Shown here: in pieces, positions 22,872 through 33,868 of the stretch
Layout of the letters: each line of letters starts with the position of its first letter
Numbering within the stretch: the first letter of the stretch is position 1
Assembly (NCBI GenBank): GCA_024280155.1
Contig: JAJRQQ010000028.1
Span: 62,001-126,000 of the forward strand
Origin: Bacteroidota bacterium
Lineage (GTDB): Bacteria; Bacteroidota; Bacteroidia; Flavobacteriales_D; Crocinitomicaceae
Direction of reading: 5' to 3'
Length of the DNA stretch: 64,000 bases
Made by a program: the position numbers and the translations under genes
The notes under the pieces: model-generated
Databases searched by the model: none
Told to the model about the DNA's origin: nothing
Seen by the model: the letters and a program-made list of their open reading frames with translations, nothing else

Positions 22872-24665
22872 TTATTTTGTATACTTTTTTCGACGAATAA
22901 GGTTTATTAAAAACGATAATAATAATACAGAAAGTATTGGAAGTCCAATGTTTAAGTAGCGAAAGAAATTAGCATGTGTCTTTACTTTTTCCTTATTCAT
23001 CTCATGAATGTCAATTTGGCGACTTCTAATGTCAAGAACTGAATTATCCCCCATCATATAATCGGTTAAATTCTGAAAGAACTCTTGATTTCCAAAGAAA
23101 TGTGGGATTTTAAGTTTAATTAATTCTGGAGAGAACTGTAAATCATTGATTTTTTTAGGGCGGTATTGCCAACCATCACCTAGTCGAGTTGGCATAGAGT
23201 CATATTCATTGGCTAACCATCGACCGTTTCCAACCAATAAGACTTTACCTTCAACTTGACTAATTGTATCAAAATGAATTGCAGAGTTTTTAGCAAATTC
23301 ATCTACTATTCGATTTCTAAAATGCGATTTAAAGAATCCTTCTGCTAGACCTGCTAAGCATTTCTTGTTGTTTTCGTTTTCTGGATCAGCAACTAATTCA
23401 GGTGATTTCCCATAGTTCTTGTAAATGGCTAGATTTAGCAATGGTGCCATGCCAGAGACTGTGGAGTTTGAACTAGAAGTTAGAATAGGTGTCAATGAAA
23501 CATTTGGATTGTTCCCGACAAATAGTATTTCATTCACATACTTTAACGAAACAGGTTCTAGGTTTCTTGAAATAGGGTGGTCTGTTGGTGTTGCCAATAC
23601 ATGGTAAAACCAAGGGATTAATGATTGATTCGCAAAAGGAACGGACATTGGAGCACAATGAGCATCCATCACAAGATTGTCATTAATTTTTAATCCATAG
23701 TCGAAAAGCATTCTATCTAATCTTAATGCAGGGTATCGGGTTGTATGGGTTTCGCCAGTTCTTCTGAGAGTGTCCTCATTCAAGTATAGTTCATCCATGA
23801 AACACATCAAACGACCACCTTTCATGACAAATTGGTCAATTAGATATAAATCTTTATCACTAAAACGTGATCTTGGGCGAGCAATAATTAAACCTTGAAC
23901 ATTATCTAAAGCATTAATAGAATCATTTAATGTAATATCAGCAACCGCATAGTATGGCGAAATCAATGCGCGAACTCGTTGAGTTTGTGGGTAGGTTAAT
24001 TCTCCGTGGCCATGTAGAAAAGCAATTCGAGGCTTCTTTTCTTGTGTAGCTCTTCGTAAAGAACTGATGAGCATGTACTCTAAATTATTGATTGAATTCT
24101 GAATCGTGTTAAGTGTTTGTTCGCTATTAAGAGCGTAAGGTTGTCCAGCCCTAGAACCTGGGAGCAATTGGATACTCTGAACAGAGGAGCCACCGTACTC
24201 AATAATTGCACCTGGCCAAATCATCATCTGACTTTGAGCACCATCTTTCATGTAAACCAAATCCATCGGAAGAATTCCTTGTCCTTTTGCATAGATAGAT
24301 TGGAATAATTCTTGTTTTTCTTGTTCTGTTCCTACGTTGGGGTCAATGAATTGATATTCGATTTTATTTCCAGAAATTTCTTTGAATTCGATGAGCTTAT
24401 CTTCAACGGCATCTCTAAAATGTTTAATCTCTGCAGGAAGGTTTCCTTCTAAGTATATTTTTACATTAATTCTTGTTTTAAAATTATCTGCTTCTCCTAA
24501 ATACGTTTTTGTACCCTCAGCTAGAGAAAACCTTTGATCAGCAGTTGTGTCAAACCTCATGTAAATAAAAGAGGCAATGATGTTAATTAAAAAAACGACG
24601 GCTAAAATGATGAGTAGGAATGTCCAGTTATAAACTCCAGATAGAATCTTCTTTTTTTCTGACAT
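22872..24665 (-). CDS. gldG: Gliding-motility ABC transporter auxiliary subunit GldG
   Basis: TTADQRFSLAEGTKTYL..., ABC_transp_aux-type domain, C-terminal TM; adjacent to GldF permease. Confidence 0.9.
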   Translation of the reverse strand: MSEKKKILSGVYNWTFLLIILAVVFLINIIASFIYMRFDTTADQRFSLAEGTKTYLGEADNFKTRINVKIYLEGNLPAEIKHFRDAVEDKLIEFKEISGNKIEYQFIDPNVGTEQEKQELFQSIYAKGQGILPMDLVYMKDGAQSQMMIWPGAIIEYGGSSVQSIQLLPGSRAGQPYALNSEQTLNTIQNSINNLEYMLISSLRRATQEKKPRIAFLHGHGELTYPQTQRVRALISPYYAVADITLNDSINALDNVQGLIIARPRSRFSDKDLYLIDQFVMKGGRLMCFMDELYLNEDTLRRTGETHTTRYPALRLDRMLFDYGLKINDNLVMDAHCAPMSVPFANQSLIPWFYHVLATPTDHPISRNLEPVSLKYVNEILFVGNNPNVSLTPILTSSSNSTVSGMAPLLNLAIYKNYGKSPELVADPENENNKKCLAGLAEGFFKSHFRNRIVDEFAKNSAIHFDTISQVEGKVLLVGNGRWLANEYDSMPTRLGDGWQYRPKKINDLQFSPELIKLKIPHFFGNQEFFQNLTDYMMGDNSVLDIRSRQIDIHEMNKEKVKTHANFFRYLNIGLPILSVLLLSFLINLIRRKKYTK

Positions 24666-24669
24666 GGAA

Positions 24670-25410
24670 TTATTTTTTTAAAGATTTGATGACTGTCAAT
24701 GCTGCGTATATAAAAACAACAATTAATGATATGAAATAAATAATATTTTTGGTGTCAATGACTCCTTTTTGGATGGCATTGTAATGATAGCTCATTCCAA
24801 AATACTGAACAATAGAATCAGAACTACCCATTAAATTGTATGAGCCGAGGAGGGCGATTCCTCCGATTTCAGGCATAAAAATCCAGCAAAAGAATAATGC
24901 TAGAATAAAAGCTACAATTTGGCTACTCGTTAAAGAAGAAGTGAAAATACCAATTGCAACAAAGGATGCTCCAATTAAGACTAAGCCTAAATAAGAAGCG
25001 ATTGTTGCTCCGTGATCAAATTTTTCAGGCTCTTGAGCTAGTGCAACCATCGAATAGTAATAGATCAAGGTTGGTAGTAGGGCAATGATGAGTAATGTCA
25101 CACTTGCAAAATATTTCGCTAGAAGAATTTTAATATCAGAAATAGGTCGAGTAAAAAGGAGTTCCATTGTTCCTGTTCTTCTTTCTTCGGCAATAGAACG
25201 CATGGTGATTGCTGGGATTAGGATAAGAAAAATGATAGGAGAAGAATTGAAAAATGGAATCAAATCAGCTTCTGTCCCCTCTAATAAATTAGCATCAGTG
25301 GATGCAACCCAATGCATTATTCCTGAAGTAATGAGATAAATTAGAATAAAGACATACCCTATGGTTGAACTCAAAAAACTCTTAATTTCTTTAAAATATA
25401 ATGCTCTCAT
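24670..25410 (-). CDS. gldF: Gliding-motility ABC transporter permease GldF
   Basis: MRALYFKEIKSFLSSTIGYVFILIYLI..., SIAEERRTGTMELLFTRPISDIKILLAKYF. Confidence 0.9.
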   Translation of the reverse strand: MRALYFKEIKSFLSSTIGYVFILIYLITSGIMHWVASTDANLLEGTEADLIPFFNSSPIIFLILIPAITMRSIAEERRTGTMELLFTRPISDIKILLAKYFASVTLLIIALLPTLIYYYSMVALAQEPEKFDHGATIASYLGLVLIGASFVAIGIFTSSLTSSQIVAFILALFFCWIFMPEIGGIALLGSYNLMGSSDSIVQYFGMSYHYNAIQKGVIDTKNIIYFISLIVVFIYAALTVIKSLKK

Positions 25411-25563
25411 TCTTTACTGTGAAAATAAAATTCAATTAGAATCATCAAAAATAAGATTTTAGTTCGAAAATACAACGTAAAAAAATGTTAACTACACACA
25501 TCTTTTAGTGAAAGAGAGAAGAATTGGTTGATTTTTAATTCGAAATGAGTTTTAAAAATGTCT

Positions 25564-25875
25564 TTAAGTGACTTTATCTTCGAAGCCATTAAAATAAGCA
25601 TTGACACTCCAGGCTTCAGGTTTTGCATTGAACCAAGGTTTTATTTTTGGCCAAACAGCACCAAAAGTGTCAGAAGTTCTGTAATTATCTAAATCTTCTT
25701 GTGACTCCCAATGACTATAAGTCATAACAGTTGTTGAAGAATTGATGTCTTGATATAATTTCATCCCGTAGCAACCTGGAAAACTATTTACTTTATGCTT
25801 TATTGTGTCGAAGAAACGAAGAAAATCTTCTAGTTTATCTTCTTTGAATTCAAGTTTTACAATTCGTGTAATCAT
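25564..25875 (-). CDS. Antibiotic biosynthesis monooxygenase (ABM)-like small protein
   Basis: MITRIVKLEFKEDKLEDFLRFFDTIKHKVNSFPGCYGMKLYQDINSSTTVMTYSHWESQEDLDNYRTSDTF; start set to internal ATG. Confidence 0.75.
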   Translation of the reverse strand: MITRIVKLEFKEDKLEDFLRFFDTIKHKVNSFPGCYGMKLYQDINSSTTVMTYSHWESQEDLDNYRTSDTFGAVWPKIKPWFNAKPEAWSVNAYFNGFEDKVT

Positions 25876-25876
25876 A

Positions 25877-26743
25877 TTAAAAATTGGGGAATAATTCGTC
25901 AATTGTATCTCTAGACCCTTTCGGTGTATATTCGACCATAATAATGTCATCCTTCCTTAAACCAAACAATTCTGCAGCACCTCCAGTAGTTTTAGTCGCT
26001 CCTCGGTTGATGGCAATTTCCAACAGGTTGTTTCCATTGAATAAGGCAACCTTCTCTCCGGCAGGGACAACATTGTACGAAGGAGAAATTGTATCAATGT
26101 AATAGTCTTTTCTTTTGAAACGAATCGTGAAAGGAATGTTTGTACCGTTTCTTTCAAATAAATCTTTGCTGATGTTTGTAATCGCGTTTCCAAAACTATC
26201 GATATAGATTACATGTCCACGAATTAAATTTGGTTCGGTAACTGCAACTGAAGATAAAGCATTTCTGTATGAGCTGTGTGGGGATGCAACTTCATCTACT
26301 TTTACACCATTTAATAGCTTAACTGCTGTTGCAATTAACATATTCTTCGTGCACGACTTAAAAAAGCTTGGGTTGGATAAAACATCGTCAATTCTCCAGA
26401 ATGAAGTTGGTTTGTTTTCTTGAAGAAAAACTCCAAAAAAACCATTGTCATTGGAAATGAAATATTGGTCTTCGTAAAAAAGAATGGCGGGTAAACTACC
26501 ATCTCCATCTCCAAAATTAATTACAGGTTCACTATCTACTCCAATCACGTGAATTGTACCTTTAGGAAAGTCTTTGTAACATGAACGAATTTGAAATGCA
26601 GCCTGAGAAACATCAAAGGGGAGAACGTTATGAGTAATGTCAACAATGTAAGGTGAGTCAACAGAACTTAAGATGGTTCCTTTTAAAGATGCCACATAAT
26701 GATCGTTTGTTCCGAGGTCAGTTGTTAATGTTATTATGCCCAT
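25877..26743 (-). CDS. SAM hydroxide adenosyltransferase (DUF62, chlorinase/fluorinase-like)
   Basis: MGIITLTTDLGTNDHYVASLKGTILS... YIVDITHNVLPFDVSQAAFQI, GHVIYIDSFGNAITNIS. Confidence 0.9.
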   Translation of the reverse strand: MGIITLTTDLGTNDHYVASLKGTILSSVDSPYIVDITHNVLPFDVSQAAFQIRSCYKDFPKGTIHVIGVDSEPVINFGDGDGSLPAILFYEDQYFISNDNGFFGVFLQENKPTSFWRIDDVLSNPSFFKSCTKNMLIATAVKLLNGVKVDEVASPHSSYRNALSSVAVTEPNLIRGHVIYIDSFGNAITNISKDLFERNGTNIPFTIRFKRKDYYIDTISPSYNVVPAGEKVALFNGNNLLEIAINRGATKTTGGAAELFGLRKDDIIMVEYTPKGSRDTIDELFPNF

Positions 26744-26843
26744 TGTTGATAAAATACGTGCGATTAAGCCAAAATAATTTTAAATTTGTATCAAAAATAA
26801 GGTTAATTAAGGGAAAAGTATTCTTCCTTCTAAAAAAAAACAT

Positions 26844-27845
26844 TTGCTCGAAAAAAAAATCGCAATAAAAGGAGTTAATCCTGCCGAATTGTTTGGCGTT
26901 CGGAATGCAAAATTAAAGTACATCAAATCATTCTTTCCTAAACTGAAGGTAATTGCACGTGGGAATATAATCACAATAGCAGGGGATGAAGAAGTTATGG
27001 ATGAGTTTGAAAAGAAATTTGATTTAATTCTTCGACATTTTCATAAATTTAATCGATTGACAGAAAGTAATATCGATAATTTAATGATGGATGATGGAAA
27101 GAAAATGCTAGAAACTAAAGAGAAAGATGAAATTCTAGTGTACGGAAATCATGGGACTAAAATCTCACCAAGAACTATCAATCAACGAAAGTTAGTTGAA
27201 TTGGTAAATAAAAAGGATATGGTTTTTGCCGTTGGTCCTGCGGGAACTGGGAAAACATACACAGCGGTTGCATTAGCCGTTCGAGCATTGAAGAATAAAG
27301 AAGTTAAACGAATTATTTTAACACGACCAGCTGTAGAGTCAGGAGAGAATTTAGGTTTTTTACCTGGCGATTTGAAAGAAAAGTTGGATCCATATATGAT
27401 GCCTCTTTATGATGCCTTGAGAGACATGATACCTGCTGAGAAATTGGCAGATATGATAGAGTTTGGTGTAATAGAAATTGCCCCACTTGCGTTCATGAGA
27501 GGTCGAACTTTGGACAAAGCATTCGTTATTTTGGATGAAGCTCAAAACACGACAACAATGCAAATGAAAATGTTCCTAACTCGAATGGGAATGACAGCCA
27601 AATTTATTATTACTGGTGATATGTCGCAAGTTGATTTGCCGAATCGACAGCGTTCAGGTTTGGCTTATGCTTTAGATGCTTTAGAAAGTGTAAAGGATAT
27701 TGGGATTGTTCGAATGGGAACTTCAGACGTAATCAGACACAGTCTCGTGAAAAAAGTAATTGATGCTTTTGCAACAATCGAAGAGAAAGAAAAAAAAGAA
27801 AAAGATAAAAGAAAAAATAATGAGTCAAGCAATAATCGAAAGTAA
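26844..27845 (+). CDS. PhoH family ATPase, apparent TTG start
   Basis: [87 protein letters not shown]. Confidence 0.93.
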   Translation: MLEKKIAIKGVNPAELFGVRNAKLKYIKSFFPKLKVIARGNIITIAGDEEVMDEFEKKFDLILRHFHKFNRLTESNIDNLMMDDGKKMLETKEKDEILVYGNHGTKISPRTINQRKLVELVNKKDMVFAVGPAGTGKTYTAVALAVRALKNKEVKRIILTRPAVESGENLGFLPGDLKEKLDPYMMPLYDALRDMIPAEKLADMIEFGVIEIAPLAFMRGRTLDKAFVILDEAQNTTTMQMKMFLTRMGMTAKFIITGDMSQVDLPNRQRSGLAYALDALESVKDIGIVRMGTSDVIRHSLVKKVIDAFATIEEKEKKEKDKRKNNESSNNRK

Positions 27846-28767
27846 ATTTCATTTTAAAGGGCAAACGAAAGAATACAATGGAAAAGTTCGCGATGTTTAC
27901 ACATTGGATAACGGACTTCTCGTTATGGTGGCATCGGATAGAATTTCTGCTTTCGATCATGTTCTTCCGAAAGGAATACCATTCAAAGGGCAAGTATTGA
28001 ATCAAGTTGCAACGATGTTTTTAAAAGCAACTGAGGATATTGTTCCGAATTGGTTAGTTGCAACACCAGACCCATCTGTTGCTGTTGGAATTGCTTGTGA
28101 GCCAATTCGTGTAGAAATGGTCATCCGTGGGTATATGTCAGGTCATGCAGCTCGTGAATATAAAGCAGGAAAGAGAATTCTTTGTGGTGTTGAAATGCCC
28201 GAAGGAATGAAAGAAAATGATAAATTTCCAGAACCAATTATTACTCCTGCAACAAAAGCAGAAGAAGGTCATGATGAGGATATTTCTCGAGAAGAAATTA
28301 TCAAGCAAGGAATTGTTCCTGAAGATATTTATATCCAATTGGAAGAATATACTCGAGCTCTTTTTCAACGTGGAACAGAAATGGCAGCTAAGCAAGGGTT
28401 AATTCTTGTCGATACAAAGTATGAATTCGGAATGAAAGATGGAAAAGTGATTTTGATTGACGAAATTCATACACCAGATTCTTCAAGGTATTTTTACAAA
28501 GAAGGGTACGAGGAAAGACAAGCAAACGGAGAACAACAAAAACAATTGTCGAAAGAATTTGTACGTCAATGGCTCATAGAAAATGGTTTCCAAGGGTTGG
28601 AAGGTCAAAAAATGCCTGAAATGCCAGATGATTTTGTAAAAGTTGTTTCTGATAGATATATTGAGCTTTATGAAATTATTTCTGGAAATAAGTTTCAAAA
28701 ATCAGATACGAGTGATATCACAAACAGAATTCAAACAAATGTGGATGCTTATTTAAAGACAATTTAA
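27820..28767 (+). CDS. purC: Phosphoribosylaminoimidazole-succinocarboxamide synthase
   Basis: [42 protein letters not shown]; start set to ATG 27820, overlapping the 3' end of phoH by 26 bp. Confidence 0.94.
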   Translation: MSQAIIESKFHFKGQTKEYNGKVRDVYTLDNGLLVMVASDRISAFDHVLPKGIPFKGQVLNQVATMFLKATEDIVPNWLVATPDPSVAVGIACEPIRVEMVIRGYMSGHAAREYKAGKRILCGVEMPEGMKENDKFPEPIITPATKAEEGHDEDISREEIIKQGIVPEDIYIQLEEYTRALFQRGTEMAAKQGLILVDTKYEFGMKDGKVILIDEIHTPDSSRYFYKEGYEERQANGEQQKQLSKEFVRQWLIENGFQGLEGQKMPEMPDDFVKVVSDRYIELYEIISGNKFQKSDTSDITNRIQTNVDAYLKTI

Positions 28768-28789
28768 AAAGATTAAAGTATTGAATAAC

Positions 28790-28826
28790 AAAAAAACCGT
28801 AGCCATTTTAAGGTTACGGTTTTTTT
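28790..28826 (+). terminator. Hairpin terminator after purC
   Basis: aaaaaaaccgtagcc / ggttacggttttttt with T tract. Confidence 0.8.
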
Positions 28827-28903
28827 ATGCTTTTATTTAGCCTGAGTTAGGAGTAACGTTAAATGTGAAAAGTAGCTTTAATGCTTTTTACATAGCAGTT
28901 TTT

Positions 28904-30820
28904 TTATTTTATTATTATTTTAACCGTTTTATTAATTTTAACAAAGTGTATGAAATAAATCCCTGAGGAATAGTTTAGTAAATCTATTGTAATGCTGTTC
29001 TCATTTGATTCAGCAGTCTTAATAACTTTTCCGTTTATGTCTGTTATTTTTATTTTTCCAATACTTTGTTTGCTTTTAATCTCAAAAATCCCATTTGTTG
29101 GATTAGGAAAAATGAGCAAATTTAATTCTTTTGAAAACTCACTTACACTTAAAATTTCTGGAATTTCAAATTGAAATAATTGCACAGAATTTGGCTGCAT
29201 AGAAAACACAACCTGTCCATTATTTAAACTTACTAAAGTAAAATCTAATGCTTGGTTATTAGTAATTTCTAATATTGCATTGGATTGCGTATATCCCTGA
29301 AATAGTAAAGAATCGTATTTAAATTGTAGATTATTGTTGGTTGAATCAATTTTATAGTTTTTCCCTAAATGAATACCGATAATTCCATTTACATTTAAGT
29401 TAAATATTCTATTATTAGTCTGTAGACTATCATAATGGCTGAATACAGGAATTGAATTATTAATTGCAATATTAATTGGATTAGTACTTGGAATAGTGAT
29501 TAGTCCTTTATATATCGAGTCTAAATAACTAAGACTATTAGTGAAGATATCAATATAACCAATGCTATCTATTTGGTTTGCATTTAAATGACCTTCAAAA
29601 AGAGTGTGATTAAACGCTGCTATAAATGCAGGTGGAATATAATTTGAGATAAGAATATTTAAAGTGTCATTAGAAACAGAAGTTATAATATCAGTAGGAG
29701 CATTGGATGTATTTTTAATTTTAGCACCTGCTATTTTATCTGATAATAATAAAGCGTTATAAGCAGGTTTATGAATGCTTCCGTAGGTGAGCAATCCATA
29801 ATCGGCATGGAATTCAGTTGTTGACATATTAAAGTCTTGCCAAGCAGCAACCATATTATTATTAATAGGTGTTTTAGCCATTTCAATTTGACTTTTAATG
29901 AAGAATGCTTTTTGAAGCGGAGTATCTCTTACAGCTGAAGGAGTATTCCATTCACTCACCATTAATTCAGGAGCAGTTAAACTAAAACTTGTATATTTTT
30001 GATTTATATAATCAATTGCATTTTGATTTGTTTGATGAACAATATTAAAGTTATGCCAAGAGATAAAATCTAAGGGTCTGTTCCAAGTATAGGTAGAGTC
30101 AATTAATTGACCTATTAAAGATGAATCTGCAATTTGATTTGTTAAATACCCATACGGAGGTTCGTAATTAAGTCCTTTCCCCCAGTGATTAGTTGCTGGT
30201 CCACCAACTGGGATGTTTATATCCACAGATTTTATGGCATCATATGTGTTTTTAAAAAGTTCAAAATATTCACCCTCAGTTCCTGACCAAGAACCTAAGT
30301 CCGGTTCATTCCATATTTCAAAATATGCATTAGAAATACCATATGTGTTAACAATTCTATCAACAACAGTGTTTACCATATTATTCCAGTCAAACCAACT
30401 TGTCGGTGGTTTAGTATTTAAGACATACCAACCAGGAGTTGAAGCAGGGGAGCCGTCAGAAGAGCTACTTAACCAAGCAGGCATTTTTTCGAAAATAAAT
30501 AATAATTTATCTGTTTTATTTGAAAGGTCTTGTAGAATACTACTAATATTATCTAAATATGCAATACAGTCATTTAAATTGGTCGAGTTATTCAATGCTC
30601 CTTCAATAATATTTAAGCGAATTGAATTTTGATGAATACCATTGTTTAAAAAATCAGCTTGAGCTTCATTTGTTTTGGGTACATAAAACACTCCTTGTTC
30701 ATATTTTGAACCAATATTTGACGTAACAGAATCCAAATAAATATCTAGATTTGTTTGACCATCTGAGGAGTAGGATGTTCCCAGAATTAATAATAGTATA
30801 AATTTTTCTTTCAAGTTCAT
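28904..30820 (-). CDS. GH39-like secreted glycoside hydrolase with C-terminal type IX secretion sorting domain
   Basis: YFEIWNEPDLGSWSGTEGEYFELFKNTYDAIKSVDINIPVGGPATN (catalytic-region motif); C-terminal LLIFPNPTNGIFEIKS...GKVIKTAESN...LLNYSSGIYFIHFVKINKTVKIIIK. Confidence 0.82.
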   Translation of the reverse strand: MNLKEKFILLLILGTSYSSDGQTNLDIYLDSVTSNIGSKYEQGVFYVPKTNEAQADFLNNGIHQNSIRLNIIEGALNNSTNLNDCIAYLDNISSILQDLSNKTDKLLFIFEKMPAWLSSSSDGSPASTPGWYVLNTKPPTSWFDWNNMVNTVVDRIVNTYGISNAYFEIWNEPDLGSWSGTEGEYFELFKNTYDAIKSVDINIPVGGPATNHWGKGLNYEPPYGYLTNQIADSSLIGQLIDSTYTWNRPLDFISWHNFNIVHQTNQNAIDYINQKYTSFSLTAPELMVSEWNTPSAVRDTPLQKAFFIKSQIEMAKTPINNNMVAAWQDFNMSTTEFHADYGLLTYGSIHKPAYNALLLSDKIAGAKIKNTSNAPTDIITSVSNDTLNILISNYIPPAFIAAFNHTLFEGHLNANQIDSIGYIDIFTNSLSYLDSIYKGLITIPSTNPINIAINNSIPVFSHYDSLQTNNRIFNLNVNGIIGIHLGKNYKIDSTNNNLQFKYDSLLFQGYTQSNAILEITNNQALDFTLVSLNNGQVVFSMQPNSVQLFQFEIPEILSVSEFSKELNLLIFPNPTNGIFEIKSKQSIGKIKITDINGKVIKTAESNENSITIDLLNYSSGIYFIHFVKINKTVKIIIK

Positions 30821-30863
30821 ATTTTACAGAATTACTGCTAACAACTTGATATAAGCATATTAA

Positions 30864-33737
30864 TTAACCAATTTTATCCGCCTGCTCTCTTGCCTTATTC
30901 ATTACGTCATCTGCACGTTTTTTTCCTTCTGCTTCTACTTTTTTAGCATTTTTATCTGCTTCTTGGCGAATTTTCTTCGCACCTTCTTCAGCTAATCTTT
31001 TCTTAATTGGGTTTGAACCAGCTTGCTTGATTAAATCAGCAGCTTGCTTATCGCCTTCAGCGCGAATAGCATCTCCAGCTTTTTTTGCCTCTGCAACAAT
31101 TTTATCAGCTTCTTTTTGAGCGTCGGCTAATATTTTTTGTTTTTGTTTTTCAATTTCTTCTTTGGCATTGTCGATTTGATCATTAACAACATTGGTAATT
31201 GAATCCTTAACCGTCTCAATTAATTGTTCCTTGATGTTACCCGTCGCTTTCATGATTGATTCTTTAAAGTCTGTTGTGATTTTTGGATTAGTCACATCCC
31301 CAACCATCTTCACTTTCACGGGGATAAAATCAGGCAATCCACCAATGTTTAAATTAGGTACAGCAGAATTTAATTTACTCATCGCTGCTTCAACTTCTTT
31401 AATCATTCCAGCAGGGATTTCACTTTTTGGAACCATCATATTCATAGAATAATCCATTTTTTGGTCTAAAGTAGTGTAACCCGAAACTTTCGAATTGATT
31501 TTTCCCATTTTAAAGTCAAATGGAGTAGTGGTGAGTTTTCCATCTTCTACTTTAAACTTTGTTTTGAAATTCTTCAAGGTTTGTGATGAAAGGTCCTTTA
31601 ATTTAGTTACACCTTCAACCTTTTTAAGTATCTCAACATCTGTGATTGATAAACTTTTTGATGAAATGTCTCCAACACTTTCTAATGTAGATAAGATTGG
31701 TTCGAAACCAGGCGTTAAGAATGTGGACATGTCAAAAGATGAACTGATTTTTCCTCGTGCATATTTAGTTATTGGAGCTAATTTTTCCACAGTAATGAAA
31801 TTAACGGCCAATTCATGAATGTCAACATTTTTCAATGTGTATCCGAAATCCATTTTTGGTTTAGTATGGTTTTGTGTGTTGTAATTACCATTAAGTCCAA
31901 TTTTACCGCCCATTGCATCCATCGTTAAGTTATCTAATGTAGCAATTTCGTCTTTCAATTTAATACCACCATTGATGTTTTTAATATTCATTCCATCGTA
32001 TTTCACCTCATTGATCTGTGTTCGTAGATTGAAATCAATATTGCCAGGGATAAGGACGGGTTCTTCATCTCCAGAAGTTGTTTCTGCACTTTTTTCCGTG
32101 TTTTCAGAAGTAGTTGTTTCTTCCGAAGCAGGCATTAATTCATCCAAATCCATGTAGTTACTTTTGAAAGTAAAATCACCTTTCAATGTTTCATCGCGCA
32201 TTGCATAACCAAGGTAATTGTCGATTGTACCGTTCATTGCAAAATCAGATTTCCCCATTGTTGCTTTGAGTTCATTCATCTCTAAATTTTTAGGTGAGAA
32301 TGTGAATTTCATGCGTTCAATATCAACATCACTTGGTAAATCGGGTGACTTGTAATTCATTTCAGAAAGAATCAATTCTCCTTCTGCTTTGAATTTCTCA
32401 AAATCACTTTTTTCTAAATCACTCATACGACCTTTGATTGAAACGTCTGCATCGAGAATTCCTGAATACTCTTCTCCCTCTGCCATTGGAACAAAATCTT
32501 TTAGCGTAGCTAAGTTTAAATTAGCCAATACTGACGCGTCAAGATTTGGGTCACTCATAACATTGCTCATAAATAATTTTGCATCGATGCTATTCTTCGA
32601 AAGGTTTGCGTGAAATTTCTTCACTTCAACAGTCATTTTATCTAAATTAGAACCGCCAGGAAATTTAGAACCTGCATCCAATTGAATATTAGAAATTTTA
32701 CCCGGCAAATCAGGGTAACGAATCGAAGCATTTGAAATTTTCATACCTGCATCCCAAGAAGGTAAATTAACATCATCAATTTTCCCTTTCGTACTTGCGT
32801 TTATCGCTAAACTACCCGAAGTAACCATGCTTTCGTAACCTGATTGATAGAAAGTTGGAATCAATGAAAGTATATCTTTGAAAGTAGTTTTAGATGTATT
32901 CAACTTCATATCAATGTTATCATAACCATCCAACATTTCATAGAAACCATCAATAGAAAGTGTTAAAGCATTCAAACGAATTTCATTTTCTTGTAAAGTG
33001 AATTTCGACTCATTCTCTTTAAATTCCATCAATAAATTAATGATGAGGTTGGTGTTGACTTTATCTAAATAAGAAATTCCATCCATTTCGTAGGTCAGCT
33101 CATCCATTGAAGTGGTTGTTTTAAAATCAATTACATCTGCAGTTAAATCTCCTTTTCCTGTATGATTTAAGTTTTTGATATTCGCATACAATCCTCCGGG
33201 TTCATCATCGTAATTAATCATTCCTCCTGTGATACTGTATTCTTTCAATGAAAGTTTGAAATTGGATTCTTCAGCAACTTCAGGGTTTTCTTCTGCAATT
33301 TCTTCTTCTGATTTGGTAATGTCGTAATTGGCTGTACCGTCTTGTAAAACTCGGACATCGAAATTAGGATCGACAATATGTATTGCTTCAATCTCAATTT
33401 GGTCTCCTCCGACCACGCTCCAGAAATCAACCTTTGCTTGTAGTTGACCTATTTCTGCTAAAGTTACATCTTTAAATTGGTCAATTCCTTGCACTTTAAC
33501 CCCGTCTAACTCTACGGTCATATTTGGGAAAGTACTGAAGAAAGTTAAGTCGAAATCTTCCAAACTCAGTGTTGCATTTAATGTTGCATTTGCTTCTTCG
33601 ATAAACATCTCCTTGATTTCATCTTTGAAGAAGTAAGGAATTAAAATCAATGCTAAAACAATTAAAAGAACAGTGATTCCTGACCATTTTAAAATTTTCT
33701 TAGGTATTCTTACTGCTTTTTTTGCGATGTTACTCAT
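30864..33737 (-). CDS. AsmA-family protein with long charged coiled-coil C-terminal tail
   Basis: N-terminal TM (WSGITVLLIVLALILIPYFF) then LEDFDLTFFSTFPNMTVELDGVKVQG, an AsmA-like start; C-terminal ~100 aa of A/E/K-rich heptads. Confidence 0.8.
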   Translation of the reverse strand: MSNIAKKAVRIPKKILKWSGITVLLIVLALILIPYFFKDEIKEMFIEEANATLNATLSLEDFDLTFFSTFPNMTVELDGVKVQGIDQFKDVTLAEIGQLQAKVDFWSVVGGDQIEIEAIHIVDPNFDVRVLQDGTANYDITKSEEEIAEENPEVAEESNFKLSLKEYSITGGMINYDDEPGGLYANIKNLNHTGKGDLTADVIDFKTTTSMDELTYEMDGISYLDKVNTNLIINLLMEFKENESKFTLQENEIRLNALTLSIDGFYEMLDGYDNIDMKLNTSKTTFKDILSLIPTFYQSGYESMVTSGSLAINASTKGKIDDVNLPSWDAGMKISNASIRYPDLPGKISNIQLDAGSKFPGGSNLDKMTVEVKKFHANLSKNSIDAKLFMSNVMSDPNLDASVLANLNLATLKDFVPMAEGEEYSGILDADVSIKGRMSDLEKSDFEKFKAEGELILSEMNYKSPDLPSDVDIERMKFTFSPKNLEMNELKATMGKSDFAMNGTIDNYLGYAMRDETLKGDFTFKSNYMDLDELMPASEETTTSENTEKSAETTSGDEEPVLIPGNIDFNLRTQINEVKYDGMNIKNINGGIKLKDEIATLDNLTMDAMGGKIGLNGNYNTQNHTKPKMDFGYTLKNVDIHELAVNFITVEKLAPITKYARGKISSSFDMSTFLTPGFEPILSTLESVGDISSKSLSITDVEILKKVEGVTKLKDLSSQTLKNFKTKFKVEDGKLTTTPFDFKMGKINSKVSGYTTLDQKMDYSMNMMVPKSEIPAGMIKEVEAAMSKLNSAVPNLNIGGLPDFIPVKVKMVGDVTNPKITTDFKESIMKATGNIKEQLIETVKDSITNVVNDQIDNAKEEIEKQKQKILADAQKEADKIVAEAKKAGDAIRAEGDKQAADLIKQAGSNPIKKRLAEEGAKKIRQEADKNAKKVEAEGKKRADDVMNKAREQADKIG

Positions 33738-33841
33738 TTCTTTGGGTATTAATTGAAGTTCAAATATACAATTCTTAATTCTTAAATATCATTTTTTTAT
33801 TCTGAATTCTCTTTTCATTATTTAAAATCATTATAAACTGT

Positions 33842-33849
33842 TATCTTTG
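33842..33849 (+). promoter_or_regulatory. -7 box TATCTTTG upstream of ccsBA
   Basis: Matches TAnnTTTG 20 bp before ATG 33869. Confidence 0.4.
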
Positions 33850-33868
33850 CTCGAATTAATTAATAAAT

